NCBI GenBank assembly: GCA_946478845.1
Contig: CAMLDI010000002.1
Location: 1 to 64,000 of the forward strand
Reading direction: 5' to 3'
Length of the DNA: 64,000 bases
DNA from: an uncultured Paenibacillaceae bacterium
GTDB taxonomy: Bacteria; Bacillota; Bacilli; Aneurinibacillales; Aneurinibacillaceae
Every line of letters starts with the position of its first letter. Position 1 is the stretch's first letter. Under the pieces are notes generated by a model that was given only the letters and a program-made list of their open reading frames with translations, was not told where the DNA came from and did not search any database. The translations under genes were made by a program, and so were the position numbers. This document shows, piece after piece, positions 28,046 through 38,506 of the stretch.

Positions 28046-28163
28046 TTTCAAACTTAAAGAATCTATCCTCTCTTTTTTGTAATATTTTAGCTTTTTTTGC
28101 TGTCAAATTTTATTTTTTAGAAAACCCAGAGAATCAAACTAGGGATAAAGGAGAGATAAAACT

Positions 28164-29273
28164 ATGTCTAACAAAGGATTAGAAGGGATCGTAGCAACCC
28201 AATCATCTATCAGTTCCATTATTGATGGTGTATTAACTTACAGGGGGATTAACATTGACGAATTAGCTGAAAACGCTCAATTCGAAGAAGTTGTTTACTT
28301 GCTTTGGCATGGTGAACTTCCTAAAAAAGATCAACTTGAGCAATTTATTAAAGACTTAGCTGAAAATGCAACAATTCCTGAGGATGCTATTCAACTTATC
28401 AAATTGGTTCCTCAAGGTAACCATCCAATGGCTGTATTACGGACAGTAATTTCTTCATTAGGACTGTATGATGATGAAGCGCAAGATATGTCTAAAGAAG
28501 CTAACCTTCGTAAAGCATTGCGTCTTCAAGCTAAAATTCCTACTGTTGTAGCTGCATTTCATCGCATTCGTGAAGGTAAAGATGTAGTTTCCCCTCGTGC
28601 TGATTTTAATTTTGCACAAAATTTCCTATATATGTTAAATGGCGAAGAGCCAGATCAAATTGCTGTTGAAGCTTTCAATAAAGCTCTTGTATTACATGCA
28701 GACCATGAATTAAACGCTTCAACTTTTGCTGCTCGTGTAACGGTGGGAACGCTTTCTGATATTTATTCCGGTATTACTTCTGCAATCGGTGCATTAAAAG
28801 GACCTCTTCATGGCGGAGCAAATGAAGCGGTTATGAAGATGCTTGAAGAAATTGGTTCTGTAGAAAACGTTGAACCATATATCCGTAAAGCTCTTGATAA
28901 CAAAGTAAAAGTGATGGGCTTTGGACACCGTGTGTATAAAGATGGAGATCCACGGGCAAAACATTTAAAAGTTATGTCCCAACGTTTAACTACTATCACT
29001 GGACAACCTCAATGGTATGAAATGTCCATTAAAATTGATGAAATGGTTACTGGTGAAAAAGGACTGCAACCCAATGTAGATTTCTACTCTGCATCTGTTT
29101 ATCATAGCCTTGGTATTCCAAGAGATTTATTCACACCAATTTTTGCCATCAGCCGTATGTCTGGCTGGACTGCTCATATCTTAGAGCAATATGACAATAA
29201 CCGCCTCATCCGTCCACGTGCTGAATATGTGGGTCCGGTAAACGCTCATTATATTCCATTAAATGAGCGCTAA
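28164..29273 (+). CDS. citZ: Citrate synthase
   Basis: The enzyme condenses oxaloacetate with acetyl-CoA as the first TCA step. The 369-residue protein is the short Gram-positive type II form, with active-site histidines in LHADHELNASTFAARV (near residue 183) and VMGFGHRVYKDGDPRAKHL (near 250) and the later aspartate in the NVDFYSASVYHSLGIP segment (near 308). The start is ATG with AAAGGAGAG upstream. It begins the citZ-icd-mdh cluster. Confidence 0.96.
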   Translation: MSNKGLEGIVATQSSISSIIDGVLTYRGINIDELAENAQFEEVVYLLWHGELPKKDQLEQFIKDLAENATIPEDAIQLIKLVPQGNHPMAVLRTVISSLGLYDDEAQDMSKEANLRKALRLQAKIPTVVAAFHRIREGKDVVSPRADFNFAQNFLYMLNGEEPDQIAVEAFNKALVLHADHELNASTFAARVTVGTLSDIYSGITSAIGALKGPLHGGANEAVMKMLEEIGSVENVEPYIRKALDNKVKVMGFGHRVYKDGDPRAKHLKVMSQRLTTITGQPQWYEMSIKIDEMVTGEKGLQPNVDFYSASVYHSLGIPRDLFTPIFAISRMSGWTAHILEQYDNNRLIRPRAEYVGPVNAHYIPLNER

Positions 29274-29293
29274 GAGTGTTTGAAATTTTAGAT

Positions 29294-29319
29294 CGGAGGA
29301 TTACTTAACGAGTCCTCCG
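29294..29319 (+). other. Hairpin between citZ and icd
   Basis: CGGAGGA at 29294-29300 pairs with TCCTCCG at 29313-29319 without a T run. It more likely shields or partly attenuates the citZ-icd mRNA than terminates it. Confidence 0.5.
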
Positions 29320-29371
29320 CTCTATTTCAATACTATAAAGTATTTGTTTAATACATAGCCTAGGAGGGGTA

Positions 29372-30673
29372 ATGGTGTCAATTTTTGAAAAATTTGAAGT
29401 ACCCGCACAAGGGGAGAAAATCACAGTAGATAATACTGGTAAATTGAATGTTCCTAATAATCCAATTATTCCATTCATTGAAGGGGACGGAACTGGTCCA
29501 GATATCTGGAATGCTGCAGTTCGCGTATTAGATGCTGCGGTTGAAAAAGCTTACAATGGCGAAAGAAAAATCCAATGGTTTGAAGTATATGCTGGTGAAA
29601 AAGCTTTCAATAAATATGGTGAATGGCTCCCTAAAGATACTTTAACTGCAATCAACGAATACCTTGTTGCAATTAAAGGACCTCTTACCACTCCTGTTGG
29701 TGGTGGAATTCGTTCCCTCAATGTGGCATTACGTCAAGAGTTAGATTTGTATGCATGTGTACGCCCAGTACAATATTTTGAAGGAGTACCTTCTCCTGTT
29801 AAACGCCCAGAATTAACGGATATGATTATCTTCCGCGAAAATACTGAAGATATTTATGCTGGTATTGAATGGGCAGAAGGATCCGATGAAGTGAAAAAAG
29901 TAATCGATTTCCTTCGCAATGAAATGAATGTTTCCAAAATCCGTTTCCCAGAAACTTCTGGCATTGGGATTAAACCTGTTTCTAAAGAAGGAACTAGCCG
30001 TTTAGTTCGTGCTGCTATTCAATATGCTATTGATAACAATAAACCAAATGTTACCCTTGTTCACAAAGGAAACATCATGAAATTTACTGAAGGTTTATTT
30101 AAAACCACTGGTTATGAAGTTGCTGACAATGAATTTGCAGATCAAACTTTCTCCTGGGCACAATATGACCGTATTGCTGCTGAACAAGGTAAAGAAGCTG
30201 CTGATAAAGCTCAAGATGAAGCAATTGCAGCTGGCAAAATCATCGTTAAAGATGTTATCGCTGATGCTTTCTTACAACAAATCCTTACTCGTCCTGCAGA
30301 GTATAGCGTAGTTGCTACATTAAACCTTAACGGGGACTACGTTTCTGATGCTCTTGCTGCTCAAGTTGGCGGTATTGGTATCGCTCCTGGGGCTAACATT
30401 AACTATGTAACTGGCCGTTCTATTTTCGAAGCTACCCATGGTACTGCTCCAAAATATGCTGGTTTAGATAAAGTAAATCCATCTTCTGTTATCCTTTCTG
30501 GTGAAATGATGCTTCGCCATATGGGTTGGACTGAAGCTGCTGACCTGATCATTAACTCCATGAGCAAATCCATTTCCGGCAAACGTGTAACTTATGACTT
30601 TGCTCGTTTAATGGAAGGCGCTACAGAGTTAAAATGCTCTGAATTCGGCGACGAATTAATTAAAAATATGTAA
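29372..30673 (+). CDS. icd: NADP-dependent isocitrate dehydrogenase
   Basis: The enzyme oxidatively decarboxylates isocitrate to 2-oxoglutarate. The 433-residue protein has [24 protein letters not shown] with the regulatory/substrate serine, the arginines of [18 protein letters not shown], and the metal/cofactor segments [18 protein letters not shown] and [13 protein letters not shown] typical of NADP enzymes. ATG 29372 is used; GTG 29375 is also possible and better spaced from GGAGGGG at 29363. Confidence 0.96.
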   Translation: MVSIFEKFEVPAQGEKITVDNTGKLNVPNNPIIPFIEGDGTGPDIWNAAVRVLDAAVEKAYNGERKIQWFEVYAGEKAFNKYGEWLPKDTLTAINEYLVAIKGPLTTPVGGGIRSLNVALRQELDLYACVRPVQYFEGVPSPVKRPELTDMIIFRENTEDIYAGIEWAEGSDEVKKVIDFLRNEMNVSKIRFPETSGIGIKPVSKEGTSRLVRAAIQYAIDNNKPNVTLVHKGNIMKFTEGLFKTTGYEVADNEFADQTFSWAQYDRIAAEQGKEAADKAQDEAIAAGKIIVKDVIADAFLQQILTRPAEYSVVATLNLNGDYVSDALAAQVGGIGIAPGANINYVTGRSIFEATHGTAPKYAGLDKVNPSSVILSGEMMLRHMGWTEAADLIINSMSKSISGKRVTYDFARLMEGATELKCSEFGDELIKNM

Positions 30674-30680
30674 TTTTAAC

Positions 30681-30727
30681 GGGAATGGGGTAATGCATAG
30701 TTCTTTACTTTTGCATTCCCTTTTCCT
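30681..30727 (+). terminator. Possible weak terminator between icd and mdh
   Basis: GGGAATG at 30681-30687 can pair with CATTCCC at 30714-30720, or AATGCA with TGCATT, followed by TTTTCC. Two exclusive pairings and a short T run make it weak. Confidence 0.4.
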
Positions 30728-30796
30728 TATGCAATTTTTTTAGGTGTGTTTCAATTTTTTAAATATAAATAATTGAATTCCTAGGAGGCAATATAA

Positions 30797-31735
30797 ATGT
30801 CTTTCAATCGCAAAAAAATTGCTGTTATTGGTTCTGGTTTCACTGGAGCAACTACTGCGTTTTTATTAGCGCAAAAAGAACTTGGGGATGTTGTTCTTGT
30901 TGATATCCCTGCTATGGAAAACCCTACGAAAGGGAAAGCTTTAGATATGGCTGAAGCTGGTCCTGTTCAAGGATTCGATGCTAAAGTGATCGGTACTTCT
31001 AACTATGAAGATATCCAAGATGCAGACATGGTAATCGTTACTGCAGGGATTGCTCGCAAACCTGGCATGAGCCGTGATGATCTTGTTAATATTAACGCAG
31101 GGATTATGAAATCTGTTGGGGAACAAATTAAACAATATGCTCCTAACAGTACTATCCTTGTTCTCTCCAACCCTGTTGATGCTATGACTTACACTCTTTT
31201 CAAAACAACTGGATTCCCTAAAAACCGTGTAATCGGCCAATCTGGCGTTCTGGATACCGGACGTTTCCGTACTTTTGTTGCTATGGAATTAAACGTATCT
31301 GTTAAAGATGTAACTGGTTTTGTACTTGGCGGACATGGAGATACAATGGTTCCTCTTACTCGTTACTCTTATGTTGGCGGAATACCATTAGAAACTTTAA
31401 TTTCAAAAGATCGTTTAGATTCTATCGTTGATCGTGCTCGTAACGGTGGGGCTGAAATCGTTAACCTTCTTGGAAATGGTTCTGCATACTATGCACCAGC
31501 TGCGTCTCTTGTTGAAATGGCTGAAGCAATTATTAAAGACCAAAAACGTATTCTCCCAACCATCGCTTATCTTGAAGGCGAATATGGTTACAATGATTTA
31601 TACCTGGGCGTACCAACTCTTCTTGGTAAAGATGGTATTGAAAAAGTTTATGAATTGGAATTAACTGCAGAAGAAAAAGCCGCTCTTGACAATTCTGCAC
31701 AAGCCGTTCGCAACGTAATGGCAGTCCTTTCTTAA
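30797..31735 (+). CDS. mdh: Malate dehydrogenase
   Basis: The enzyme interconverts malate and oxaloacetate with NAD. The 312-residue lactate-dehydrogenase-like form has the Rossmann start [20 protein letters not shown], the substrate arginines ([12 protein letters not shown]; the Arg of [13 protein letters not shown]), and the catalytic histidine of [15 protein letters not shown] near residue 180. Position 35 is aspartate (VLVDIP), consistent with NAD use. A CTAGGAGG ribosome site precedes the start and a terminator follows. Confidence 0.96.
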   Translation: MSFNRKKIAVIGSGFTGATTAFLLAQKELGDVVLVDIPAMENPTKGKALDMAEAGPVQGFDAKVIGTSNYEDIQDADMVIVTAGIARKPGMSRDDLVNINAGIMKSVGEQIKQYAPNSTILVLSNPVDAMTYTLFKTTGFPKNRVIGQSGVLDTGRFRTFVAMELNVSVKDVTGFVLGGHGDTMVPLTRYSYVGGIPLETLISKDRLDSIVDRARNGGAEIVNLLGNGSAYYAPAASLVEMAEAIIKDQKRILPTIAYLEGEYGYNDLYLGVPTLLGKDGIEKVYELELTAEEKAALDNSAQAVRNVMAVLS

Positions 31736-31751
31736 TCCAATATGTGTACAC

Positions 31752-31790
31752 AAAGAGTTCGGTTCTATTTTTTGGGCCGGACTCTTTTTT
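31752..31790 (+). terminator. Intrinsic terminator after mdh
   Basis: AAAGAGTTCGG pairs with CCGGACTCTTT (one G-U) around a 14-base loop, followed by T6. Confidence 0.85.
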
Positions 31791-31834
31791 ATGAAATAAT
31801 TATGTTATGATGAGCAAAGGAGGGATTAATCAAC

Positions 31835-32311
31835 ATGAAAACTATAAAAACAGCAATCATATCTTTTGTATTTATCATGACTGGATTATTATTGTTAAGT
31901 GGTTGTACAGCAAACCAGCAAGACATGGAGTTTTACAAAACTTCATTTTTAGAAAAAGCCAATCAATTTGTGACTGTTAACGATAATCACAATAAAAACC
32001 TTAGTGATGTTCGTGACCAGGCTGATAAAGGTATGAAAAGAACAAAGGTGCAAAACTTTATTGATCAAGGGAAAAGCCAATTAGAATTAGTACAAGAGGA
32101 TTTTTCTACCTCACAAGTACCGGCAGAACTAGAACCTTTAAAAACAAAGATTTTAACAGCTATTGATTTAAGAATGAAAGCGTATGATGATTTGTTTGCA
32201 TACTATGACCTGAAACAACAATCAAATCATGGGCAGGAAGCTGATAAAAAATTGGCAGAAGCCGATAAATTAGTAAATGAATTGAAAGTTGAGTTAGAAA
32301 AATTTAAATAG
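31835..32311 (+). CDS. Lipoprotein of unknown family, joined to phoPR
   Basis: The 158-residue protein has a lipoprotein signal peptide with lipobox LLSGC (cysteine at residue 24), then a helical charged region with no cysteine or obvious catalytic motif. It should be tethered outside the membrane. The start has AAAGGAGGG upstream. Its stop is only 5-14 bases before phoP and no terminator intervenes, so it is likely co-transcribed with phoPR. I do not know it from B. subtilis at this position. A role in phosphate sensing is an inference from position alone. Confidence 0.75.
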   Translation: MKTIKTAIISFVFIMTGLLLLSGCTANQQDMEFYKTSFLEKANQFVTVNDNHNKNLSDVRDQADKGMKRTKVQNFIDQGKSQLELVQEDFSTSQVPAELEPLKTKILTAIDLRMKAYDDLFAYYDLKQQSNHGQEADKKLAEADKLVNELKVELEKFK

Positions 32312-32325
32312 GTTGGGTGTGGAAA

Positions 32326-33027
32326 GTGAAAAAAGTATTAATTGTGGATGATGAACCGTCGATTTTAACTCTGTTGGAGTTCAATTTGAAAAAGGCAGGA
32401 TATGAAGTTTTTAAAGCCATGGATGGAAATGAAGCTGTTAAACAGGCAGTGGAAGGGAATCCTGATTTAATCATCCTCGATATTATGTTGCCTGGCATGG
32501 ACGGCATTGAAGTTTGTAAAAAGTTACGCATGGAAAAAGTAGATACACCAATCCTTATGTTGACTGCCAAAGATGATGAGTTTGACAAAATTCTTGGATT
32601 GGAACTAGGGGCTGATGATTATATGACCAAGCCTTTTAGTCCGAGAGAGGTTGTTGCCAGGGTCAAAGCCATTTTAAGAAGGACAGGCAGCCAGCAAAGG
32701 GATTTAGCTAATGAAGGGGAAGAAACGTACTTTGAGTTTGGCAAGTTGCAAATTTATCCCGAACGTTATGAAGTGTATTATAACGGCGCCCAATTAGATT
32801 TAACACCAAAAGAATTTGAATTGCTTCATTATCTTGCTAAACATTCGGGCAGGGTATTAACAAGGGAACAATTGTTAAATGCAGTCTGGAATTACGATTT
32901 CGTTGGAGATTCCCGCATTGTTGATGTTCATATTAGTCACTTAAGAGACAAGATTGAAGAAGATACAAGACAACCTAAATATATAAAAACCGTTCGTGGA
33001 ATGGGATATAAATTAGAGGGATCCTAA
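32326..33027 (+). CDS. phoP: Phosphate response regulator PhoP
   Basis: The 233-residue OmpR-type regulator has a receiver domain (acidic VDDE, phospho-acceptor Asp in LIILDIMLPGMDG near residue 52, MLTAKDDEFDKILGLELGADDYMTKPFSPRE) and a C-terminal winged helix (LTPKEFELLHYLAKHSGRVLTREQLLNAVW). These segments match PhoP closely. I use GTG 32326 (MKKVLIVDDEPS); GTG 32317 is an in-frame alternative. The stop overlaps phoR by one base. Confidence 0.93.
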   Translation: MKKVLIVDDEPSILTLLEFNLKKAGYEVFKAMDGNEAVKQAVEGNPDLIILDIMLPGMDGIEVCKKLRMEKVDTPILMLTAKDDEFDKILGLELGADDYMTKPFSPREVVARVKAILRRTGSQQRDLANEGEETYFEFGKLQIYPERYEVYYNGAQLDLTPKEFELLHYLAKHSGRVLTREQLLNAVWNYDFVGDSRIVDVHISHLRDKIEEDTRQPKYIKTVRGMGYKLEGS

Positions 33028-34802
33028 TGCATCATTTTCGCATGAGAATCACCATTTCTTTCCTTATCGTGTTAACGGTACTGGTAGGATTCATAGGTAT
33101 ATATGTAGGTAAATTGCTAGAGAATACGTACCTCGATATTCTTGAGAGCCGTTTATCAAAAGAAGCAAAAATTATCTCTGATGATATATTTTTTAATCAT
33201 TTATTCACAAATCCTGAGCAACTTCAAAATCAAATTAAACAGTTTTCCCAGGGAATATCTGCAAGGATCACTGTAATTAATAAAGATGGCAAAGTATTGG
33301 GGGATACCGAAAGTGATCCCAATAGTATGCCTAATCATCTTTATCGGCCGGAAGTGCAGAACGCAATAAAAGAAGGAATTGGCCAAACTATACGATACAG
33401 TGTTACTTTGAAACATGACATGTTGTATGTAGCTATACCTATGAAAGAGAATGGGGAGATTGCTGGCATAATACGGTTAGCTGTACCAGAGACTACAATT
33501 AGTGAGACGGTAAAAAAAATCTGGTTTAGTTTAACTCTTGGTCTTCTGGGTACATTTTTGGTTTTTGGGATAATTATTGGGAATGTATCCCATATGGTTA
33601 CTCGTCCTATTGAAGAAATCATCAAAGTAGCAAGAGAAGTAACCGGGAAAAACTACAAAAAACGTATAGCCATTAATCCTAAGGGGGAAATTGGCCAGTT
33701 AGCGCAGGCAATTAACTTTATGATTGAAAGCCTTGAGCAACAAATGTCTACTCTAACGGAGAATAAACAAAGACTGCAGGGAATTATCAATAATTTGTTC
33801 AGTGGTATTTTATTGGTGAATGACAACAGGAGAATAGTTTTAGCCAATGAAGCCTCCACACAATTATTAGGATATAAGTTAGAAAACCTAATTGGCCATT
33901 CTTATCAAGAAATTGGGAAAAGTACTGGCTTAAATCCCCTTATTGGACGTTGTTTGGAGTATGGGGATAAAGTAAGGGATGAAATTCATCTTTATTATCC
34001 TGAAGAAAAAATCATTGATGTGAATTTAGCTTCTTATAAAAATGATACAGGTGAAATTAAAGGAGTTATTGTTTTACTTCATGATATCACATCAATTCGC
34101 AGGCTTGAGAAATTAAGAAGCGAATTCGTTGCTAATGTATCTCATGAATTAAAAACCCCTATTACTTCTATTAAAGGATTTACAGAAACATTATTAGATG
34201 GAGCGCTGGAGGACCCAGAAATTAGCCGTTATTTTCTTACAATTATTAATGAGGAAAGCGATCGTTTATATCGATTAATCTCAGATATTCTTGATTTATC
34301 AAGGGTAGAACAAAAGAAAATGCCCTTGAAAATTGAGGAAATGAATATAACCAAATTAATCAAAGAAACAGCATCCCTCTTGCGTGAAGAAGCCAGGGAT
34401 AAAGGAATAGCTTTAATTATCCCCCCTACAGATGATCGAATTCTTTTTGAAGGGGATTCTGATCGTTTAAGGCAAGTTCTTTTAAATTTGATCAGCAATG
34501 CTATCAACTATACACCTGAAAATGGGGAAGTAAGAATTAAAGTTAGGGAAACCGGGGAAAACCAAATTGAACTGCAAGTCAGTGATACAGGAATAGGGAT
34601 TGAACCTGAACATTTACACCGTATTTTTGAACGCTTTTATCGTGTGGATAAAGCCCGTTCAAGGGAATCAGGAGGTACAGGCCTGGGATTGGCGATTGTA
34701 AAACATCTTGTAGAATCCCATCATGGCCAGATTACTGTGGAAAGCCAGGAAGGAATGGGGACAACATTTACCATTCTTTTGCCTAAATATCAACCACAAT
34801 AA
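33027..34802 (+). CDS. phoR: Phosphate sensor histidine kinase PhoR
   Basis: The 591-residue kinase has a first membrane helix (about 8-30), an extracytoplasmic PAS-like domain (about 31-163), a second helix (164-190), HAMP (190-243) and a cytoplasmic PAS (about 250-355). HisKA follows, with the phospho-histidine in SEFVANVSHELKTPITSIKGF near residue 374, then HATPase with N box LLNLISNAINYT, G1 VSDTGIGIEPEHL and G2 SGGTGLGLAIVKHLV. It matches B. subtilis PhoR (579) in layout and context. The start is coupled to phoP (TAATG). Confidence 0.93.
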   Translation: MHHFRMRITISFLIVLTVLVGFIGIYVGKLLENTYLDILESRLSKEAKIISDDIFFNHLFTNPEQLQNQIKQFSQGISARITVINKDGKVLGDTESDPNSMPNHLYRPEVQNAIKEGIGQTIRYSVTLKHDMLYVAIPMKENGEIAGIIRLAVPETTISETVKKIWFSLTLGLLGTFLVFGIIIGNVSHMVTRPIEEIIKVAREVTGKNYKKRIAINPKGEIGQLAQAINFMIESLEQQMSTLTENKQRLQGIINNLFSGILLVNDNRRIVLANEASTQLLGYKLENLIGHSYQEIGKSTGLNPLIGRCLEYGDKVRDEIHLYYPEEKIIDVNLASYKNDTGEIKGVIVLLHDITSIRRLEKLRSEFVANVSHELKTPITSIKGFTETLLDGALEDPEISRYFLTIINEESDRLYRLISDILDLSRVEQKKMPLKIEEMNITKLIKETASLLREEARDKGIALIIPPTDDRILFEGDSDRLRQVLLNLISNAINYTPENGEVRIKVRETGENQIELQVSDTGIGIEPEHLHRIFERFYRVDKARSRESGGTGLGLAIVKHLVESHHGQITVESQEGMGTTFTILLPKYQPQ

Positions 34803-34818
34803 TTCTCTTCATCATTTC

Positions 34819-34881
34819 TTTACAAAAACTCAATCCTCTCTTAAATAGTTTTGTGTAACATGGAAATATAGAAATCCATGT
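34819..34881 (+). promoter_or_regulatory. Candidate Pho box and promoter of pstB, with an inverted repeat over the -10
   Basis: Four hexamers at exact 11-base intervals (TTTACA 34819, TCAATC 34830, TTAAAT 34841, TGTGTA 34852) resemble the PhoP box of TTAACA-like repeats. A -10 TATAGA lies at 34867-34872, 9 bases after the last repeat. Only the first repeat is a strong match. ACATGGA at 34858-34864 and TCCATGT at 34875-34881 form a perfect inverted repeat that brackets the -10. Confidence 0.45.
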
Positions 34882-34894
34882 GAGAGAGTAGAGG

Positions 34895-35734
34895 GTGAGT
34901 GACCTCGTGTATACGATGACAGACCGAGCTGTTCTGATGACTGATCATAATATAGAAGAGATGACCTATCTTGGATTTGATAAAAATGTGATTCAGGTTA
35001 CAGATGGGAATTTATTTTATAGTCAACATCATGCTTTACGCAATATTTCAATTGATATTAAAGAGAATACTGTAACTGCTTTAATTGGGCCATCTGGTTG
35101 TGGAAAGTCCACTTTTCTCCGTTGTTTAAATCGAATGAATGATTTAATTGAGGGGTGTGTTGTACAAGGGGATTTCCAAATAGGTACATTAAACATCTAT
35201 CATCCAGATACCGATGTAGTAGATTTACGGAAAAAAGTAGGAATGGTATTTCAAAAACCCAATCCATTTCCTATGTCAATCTATGATAATATTGCATATG
35301 GCCCTCGGATTCATGGGGTTAAGAATAAAAAAGATTTAGATCAAATCGTTGAAAGGTGTTTACGTCAGGCTTCATTATGGGACGAAGTAAAAGATCGCCT
35401 TCATGCATCTGCCATAGGATTATCCGGAGGGCAACAACAACGTTTAGTCATTGCCAGGGTGTTAGCTGTAGAACCAGAGGTCATCTTAATGGACGAACCT
35501 GCATCAGCATTAGACCCTATTACAACAGCAAATCTGGAAGTTCTAATTCAGGAATTAAAAAAGGATTATACAATTGTAATTGTTACACATAACATGCAAC
35601 AAGCGGCTAGAGTTTCTGATTATACTGCTTTTTTCTTAAATGGTGAATTGATTGAATATGATTCCACAGAAACTATTTTTACAAATCCATCAGATTCAAG
35701 AACAGAAGATTATATCACCGGACGGTTTGGTTAA
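34895..35734 (+). CDS. pstB: Phosphate ABC transporter ATP-binding protein PstB
   Basis: The 279-residue ATPase of the high-affinity phosphate importer has Walker [24 protein letters not shown]-loop [18 protein letters not shown], signature [18 protein letters not shown], Walker [16 protein letters not shown] and H-loop [13 protein letters not shown], all close to PstB. The GTG at 34895 follows GTAGAG; an ATG at 34916 is an alternative. It stands alone, without pstSCA or phoU next to it, between phoR and polA. Confidence 0.92.
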   Translation: MSDLVYTMTDRAVLMTDHNIEEMTYLGFDKNVIQVTDGNLFYSQHHALRNISIDIKENTVTALIGPSGCGKSTFLRCLNRMNDLIEGCVVQGDFQIGTLNIYHPDTDVVDLRKKVGMVFQKPNPFPMSIYDNIAYGPRIHGVKNKKDLDQIVERCLRQASLWDEVKDRLHASAIGLSGGQQQRLVIARVLAVEPEVILMDEPASALDPITTANLEVLIQELKKDYTIVIVTHNMQQAARVSDYTAFFLNGELIEYDSTETIFTNPSDSRTEDYITGRFG

Positions 35735-35742
35735 ACCGATGA

Positions 35743-35770
35743 AGAGAACTGCAAATGCAGTTCTTTTTTT
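35743..35770 (+). terminator. Intrinsic terminator after pstB
   Basis: AGAACTGCA pairs with TGCAGTTCT around AA, followed by a T run. Confidence 0.88.
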
Positions 35771-35839
35771 GTTTTTTATGACGGGGTCATGTTATGATGA
35801 AAGTATTGGCTTTAAGAAAAAACACTGGTGAGGTGTATA

Positions 35840-38494
35840 ATGGGGAATAAAATTGTAGTGATTGATGGAAATAGCATTGCCAATAGGGCCTTTTATGCAT
35901 TGCCCTTGTTGAGTAATGATGAAGGATACTATACAAATGCTGTGTATGGTTTTTTAACCATGCTTTTACGGATGTTAGATGAAGAGAAACCAACTCATAT
36001 ATTAGTTGCTTTTGATGCGGGAAAAACGACATTTCGGACAGAAGGATATAAAGATTACAAAGGGAAACGGTTAAAAACCCCTGGTGAATTATCCTCTCAA
36101 TTTCCTTTAATAAAAGATTTACTTAATGCTTTTAATATTAAACATTACGAATTAGAAGGTTATGAGGCGGACGATATTATAGGAACCATAACGAGGGAAG
36201 CAGAGGAAAAAGGCTTTACTTCAATTATTGTCTCCGGGGACAAGGATATGTTGCAATTAGCCTCAGACCACACAAAAATTGCTTTAACCCGAAAAGGAAT
36301 CACTGAAGTGGATTGGTATACTCCTAAGGAGATAATGGATAAATATGGATTAACCCCAACTCAAATTATTGATTTAAAAGGGTTAATGGGCGATTCCTCA
36401 GATAATATCCCTGGCATTCCCGGAGTGGGAGAAAAAACAGCATTAAAATTGCTGCACCAGTATCATTCTGTGGAAGAAGTATTGGCCCATGCTTCAGAAG
36501 TCAGTGGCAAAAAATTGCAGGAAAAAATAGTGAATCATATGGATGATGCGAGGATGAGTAAAGATTTAGCAACCATTCTTCGTCAGACTCCTATTGAACT
36601 TTCCATAGAGGATGTATGCTTTGTTTCCTATGATCCTAAAAAAGTGGAACAAACCCTTTTACGATTTGGCTTTAAGACCATTTTGCAACGATTAGGGATG
36701 GATTCTGTTGAAGCTAATAATAGCAATGAAACAGAAGAAGAGCAGGAATTCGAATATGAGATTATAAAAAATGAGAATCCAGCCCTACTAGAACAATTCA
36801 TGGAATCTCCACAAGCCTTAATGGTAGAAATTGATGGAGACCGTTATCATGATTCAACCATTCTGGGACTTGGATTATCCAATGGTGAAAAGCATGTGTA
36901 TCTTCCTTTTACACTGATAGAGAAGTGGGAAGAATTGCAGAAATGGTTGGCAAATGGGGAGCAAAAAAAATGGGTATATGATGGAAAAAGAGCGATAGTT
37001 TCTTTAGCTTGGAAAGGAATAGAATTAGAAGGAATTGAATTTGATGGATTACTGGCTTCTTATTTAAGCAATCCAACGGAGTCTCGCCATGCCCTATCTG
37101 ATGTGGCGGAACGATATCATTTTTCTTTGCCCCCAGATGAAAATGTTTATGGAAAAGGGGCAAAACGCCAAGTCCCTGATGAGGAAATAGTGGGCCGTCA
37201 TGTTGCCCGTAAGGTAAAAACCCTTTATCAACTTCGTCCTCATCTAGATCAAGAAATGGAAAAACAGGAAATTTCCTCACTGTTCTATAACCTGGAATTG
37301 CCCTTGTCTTTTGTCCTTGCTAATATGGAAAAGCAGGGGATTAAAGTAGCTGGAGAGCGTTTGGATGAAATGGGGACAACTATTCTAGGAAAACTAAATC
37401 ATTTGATTTCTCAAATTTATACCCTTGCAGGAACTGAGTTTAATTTGAATTCTCCTAAACAATTAGGTGAAATTCTCTTTGATAAATTAATGTTGCCTGT
37501 TATTAAAAAGACGAAAACTGGGTACTCCACCAGTGCAGATGTATTAGAAAAATTACAATATGCCCATGAAATTATTCCTTTAATTCTTGAATATCGCCAA
37601 TTGATTAAATTACAGTCCACCTATATTGAAGGATTGAAAAAGGAAATCTGTGAAAAGACAGGGAAAATCCATACCTGTTTTAATCAGGCTGTTACTGCCA
37701 CGGGCCGTCTCAGCAGTACAGAACCGAATCTGCAAAACATTCCTATTCGATTAGAAGAAGGCAGGAAAATTAGACAAGCTTTTGTTCCTTCTCAAGAAGG
37801 ATGGTCTATTTTAGCTGCTGACTATTCCCAAATTGAACTGAGAATTATGGCACATATTTCTCAGGATGAGAATTTAGTTGATGCGTTCCGCCAAGATATG
37901 GACATTCATACTCGCACAGCGATGAATGTGTTTGGTGTACAAAAAGAAGAGGTTACAGCCAATATGCGCCGTCAGGCTAAAGCGGTAAACTTCGGTATTA
38001 TATATGGAATAAGTGATTATGGCCTCTCACAAAATCTGAATATTTCCCGTAAAGAGGCTGCCGAGTTTATTGATAAGTATTTTTCTGTGTTTAAAGGCGT
38101 TAAGAAATTTATGGAGCGAATTATCATTGAAGCGAAAGAAAAAGGGTATGTTACTACCTTATTAAATAGGAGAAGGTATTTGCCAGATATTCATAGCAGC
38201 AATTTCAATTTACGCAGTTTCGCAGAGCGGACAGCCATGAATACTCCCATCCAGGGAACGGCTGCAGATATCATTAAATTAGCGATGGTGAAAATGGCAG
38301 AAAAATTAAAAGAGCAAAATCTTCAAAGCCGTATGTTATTACAGGTCCATGATGAATTGATTTTTGAAGTGCCTCCCCATGAAGTGGATCTTATGTGCAA
38401 GGCGGTGGCTGAAGTGATGGAAAATGCACTTCCATTAAACGTTCCTTTAAAAGTGGATATTCATTATGGTCCAAGCTGGTATGAAGCCAAGTAA
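35840..38494 (+). CDS. polA: DNA polymerase I
   Basis: PolA fills gaps and removes RNA primers in repair and lagging-strand maturation. The 884-residue protein has an N-terminal 5'-3' exonuclease (to about 295; KGLMGDSSDNIPGIPGVGEKTA), a degenerate 3'-5' exonuclease-like region (about 315-480) without a clear DxE motif, as in other Bacillus PolI enzymes, and the polymerase core (YSQIELRIMAHIS, the O-helix RRQAKAVNFGIIYG and VHDELIFEVP). I chose ATG 35840 with GTGAGGTG upstream; an in-frame TTG at 35828 lacks a ribosome site. Confidence 0.96.
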   Translation: MGNKIVVIDGNSIANRAFYALPLLSNDEGYYTNAVYGFLTMLLRMLDEEKPTHILVAFDAGKTTFRTEGYKDYKGKRLKTPGELSSQFPLIKDLLNAFNIKHYELEGYEADDIIGTITREAEEKGFTSIIVSGDKDMLQLASDHTKIALTRKGITEVDWYTPKEIMDKYGLTPTQIIDLKGLMGDSSDNIPGIPGVGEKTALKLLHQYHSVEEVLAHASEVSGKKLQEKIVNHMDDARMSKDLATILRQTPIELSIEDVCFVSYDPKKVEQTLLRFGFKTILQRLGMDSVEANNSNETEEEQEFEYEIIKNENPALLEQFMESPQALMVEIDGDRYHDSTILGLGLSNGEKHVYLPFTLIEKWEELQKWLANGEQKKWVYDGKRAIVSLAWKGIELEGIEFDGLLASYLSNPTESRHALSDVAERYHFSLPPDENVYGKGAKRQVPDEEIVGRHVARKVKTLYQLRPHLDQEMEKQEISSLFYNLELPLSFVLANMEKQGIKVAGERLDEMGTTILGKLNHLISQIYTLAGTEFNLNSPKQLGEILFDKLMLPVIKKTKTGYSTSADVLEKLQYAHEIIPLILEYRQLIKLQSTYIEGLKKEICEKTGKIHTCFNQAVTATGRLSSTEPNLQNIPIRLEEGRKIRQAFVPSQEGWSILAADYSQIELRIMAHISQDENLVDAFRQDMDIHTRTAMNVFGVQKEEVTANMRRQAKAVNFGIIYGISDYGLSQNLNISRKEAAEFIDKYFSVFKGVKKFMERIIIEAKEKGYVTTLLNRRRYLPDIHSSNFNLRSFAERTAMNTPIQGTAADIIKLAMVKMAEKLKEQNLQSRMLLQVHDELIFEVPPHEVDLMCKAVAEVMENALPLNVPLKVDIHYGPSWYEAK

Positions 38495-38506
38495 AGGAGA
38501 ATGACT

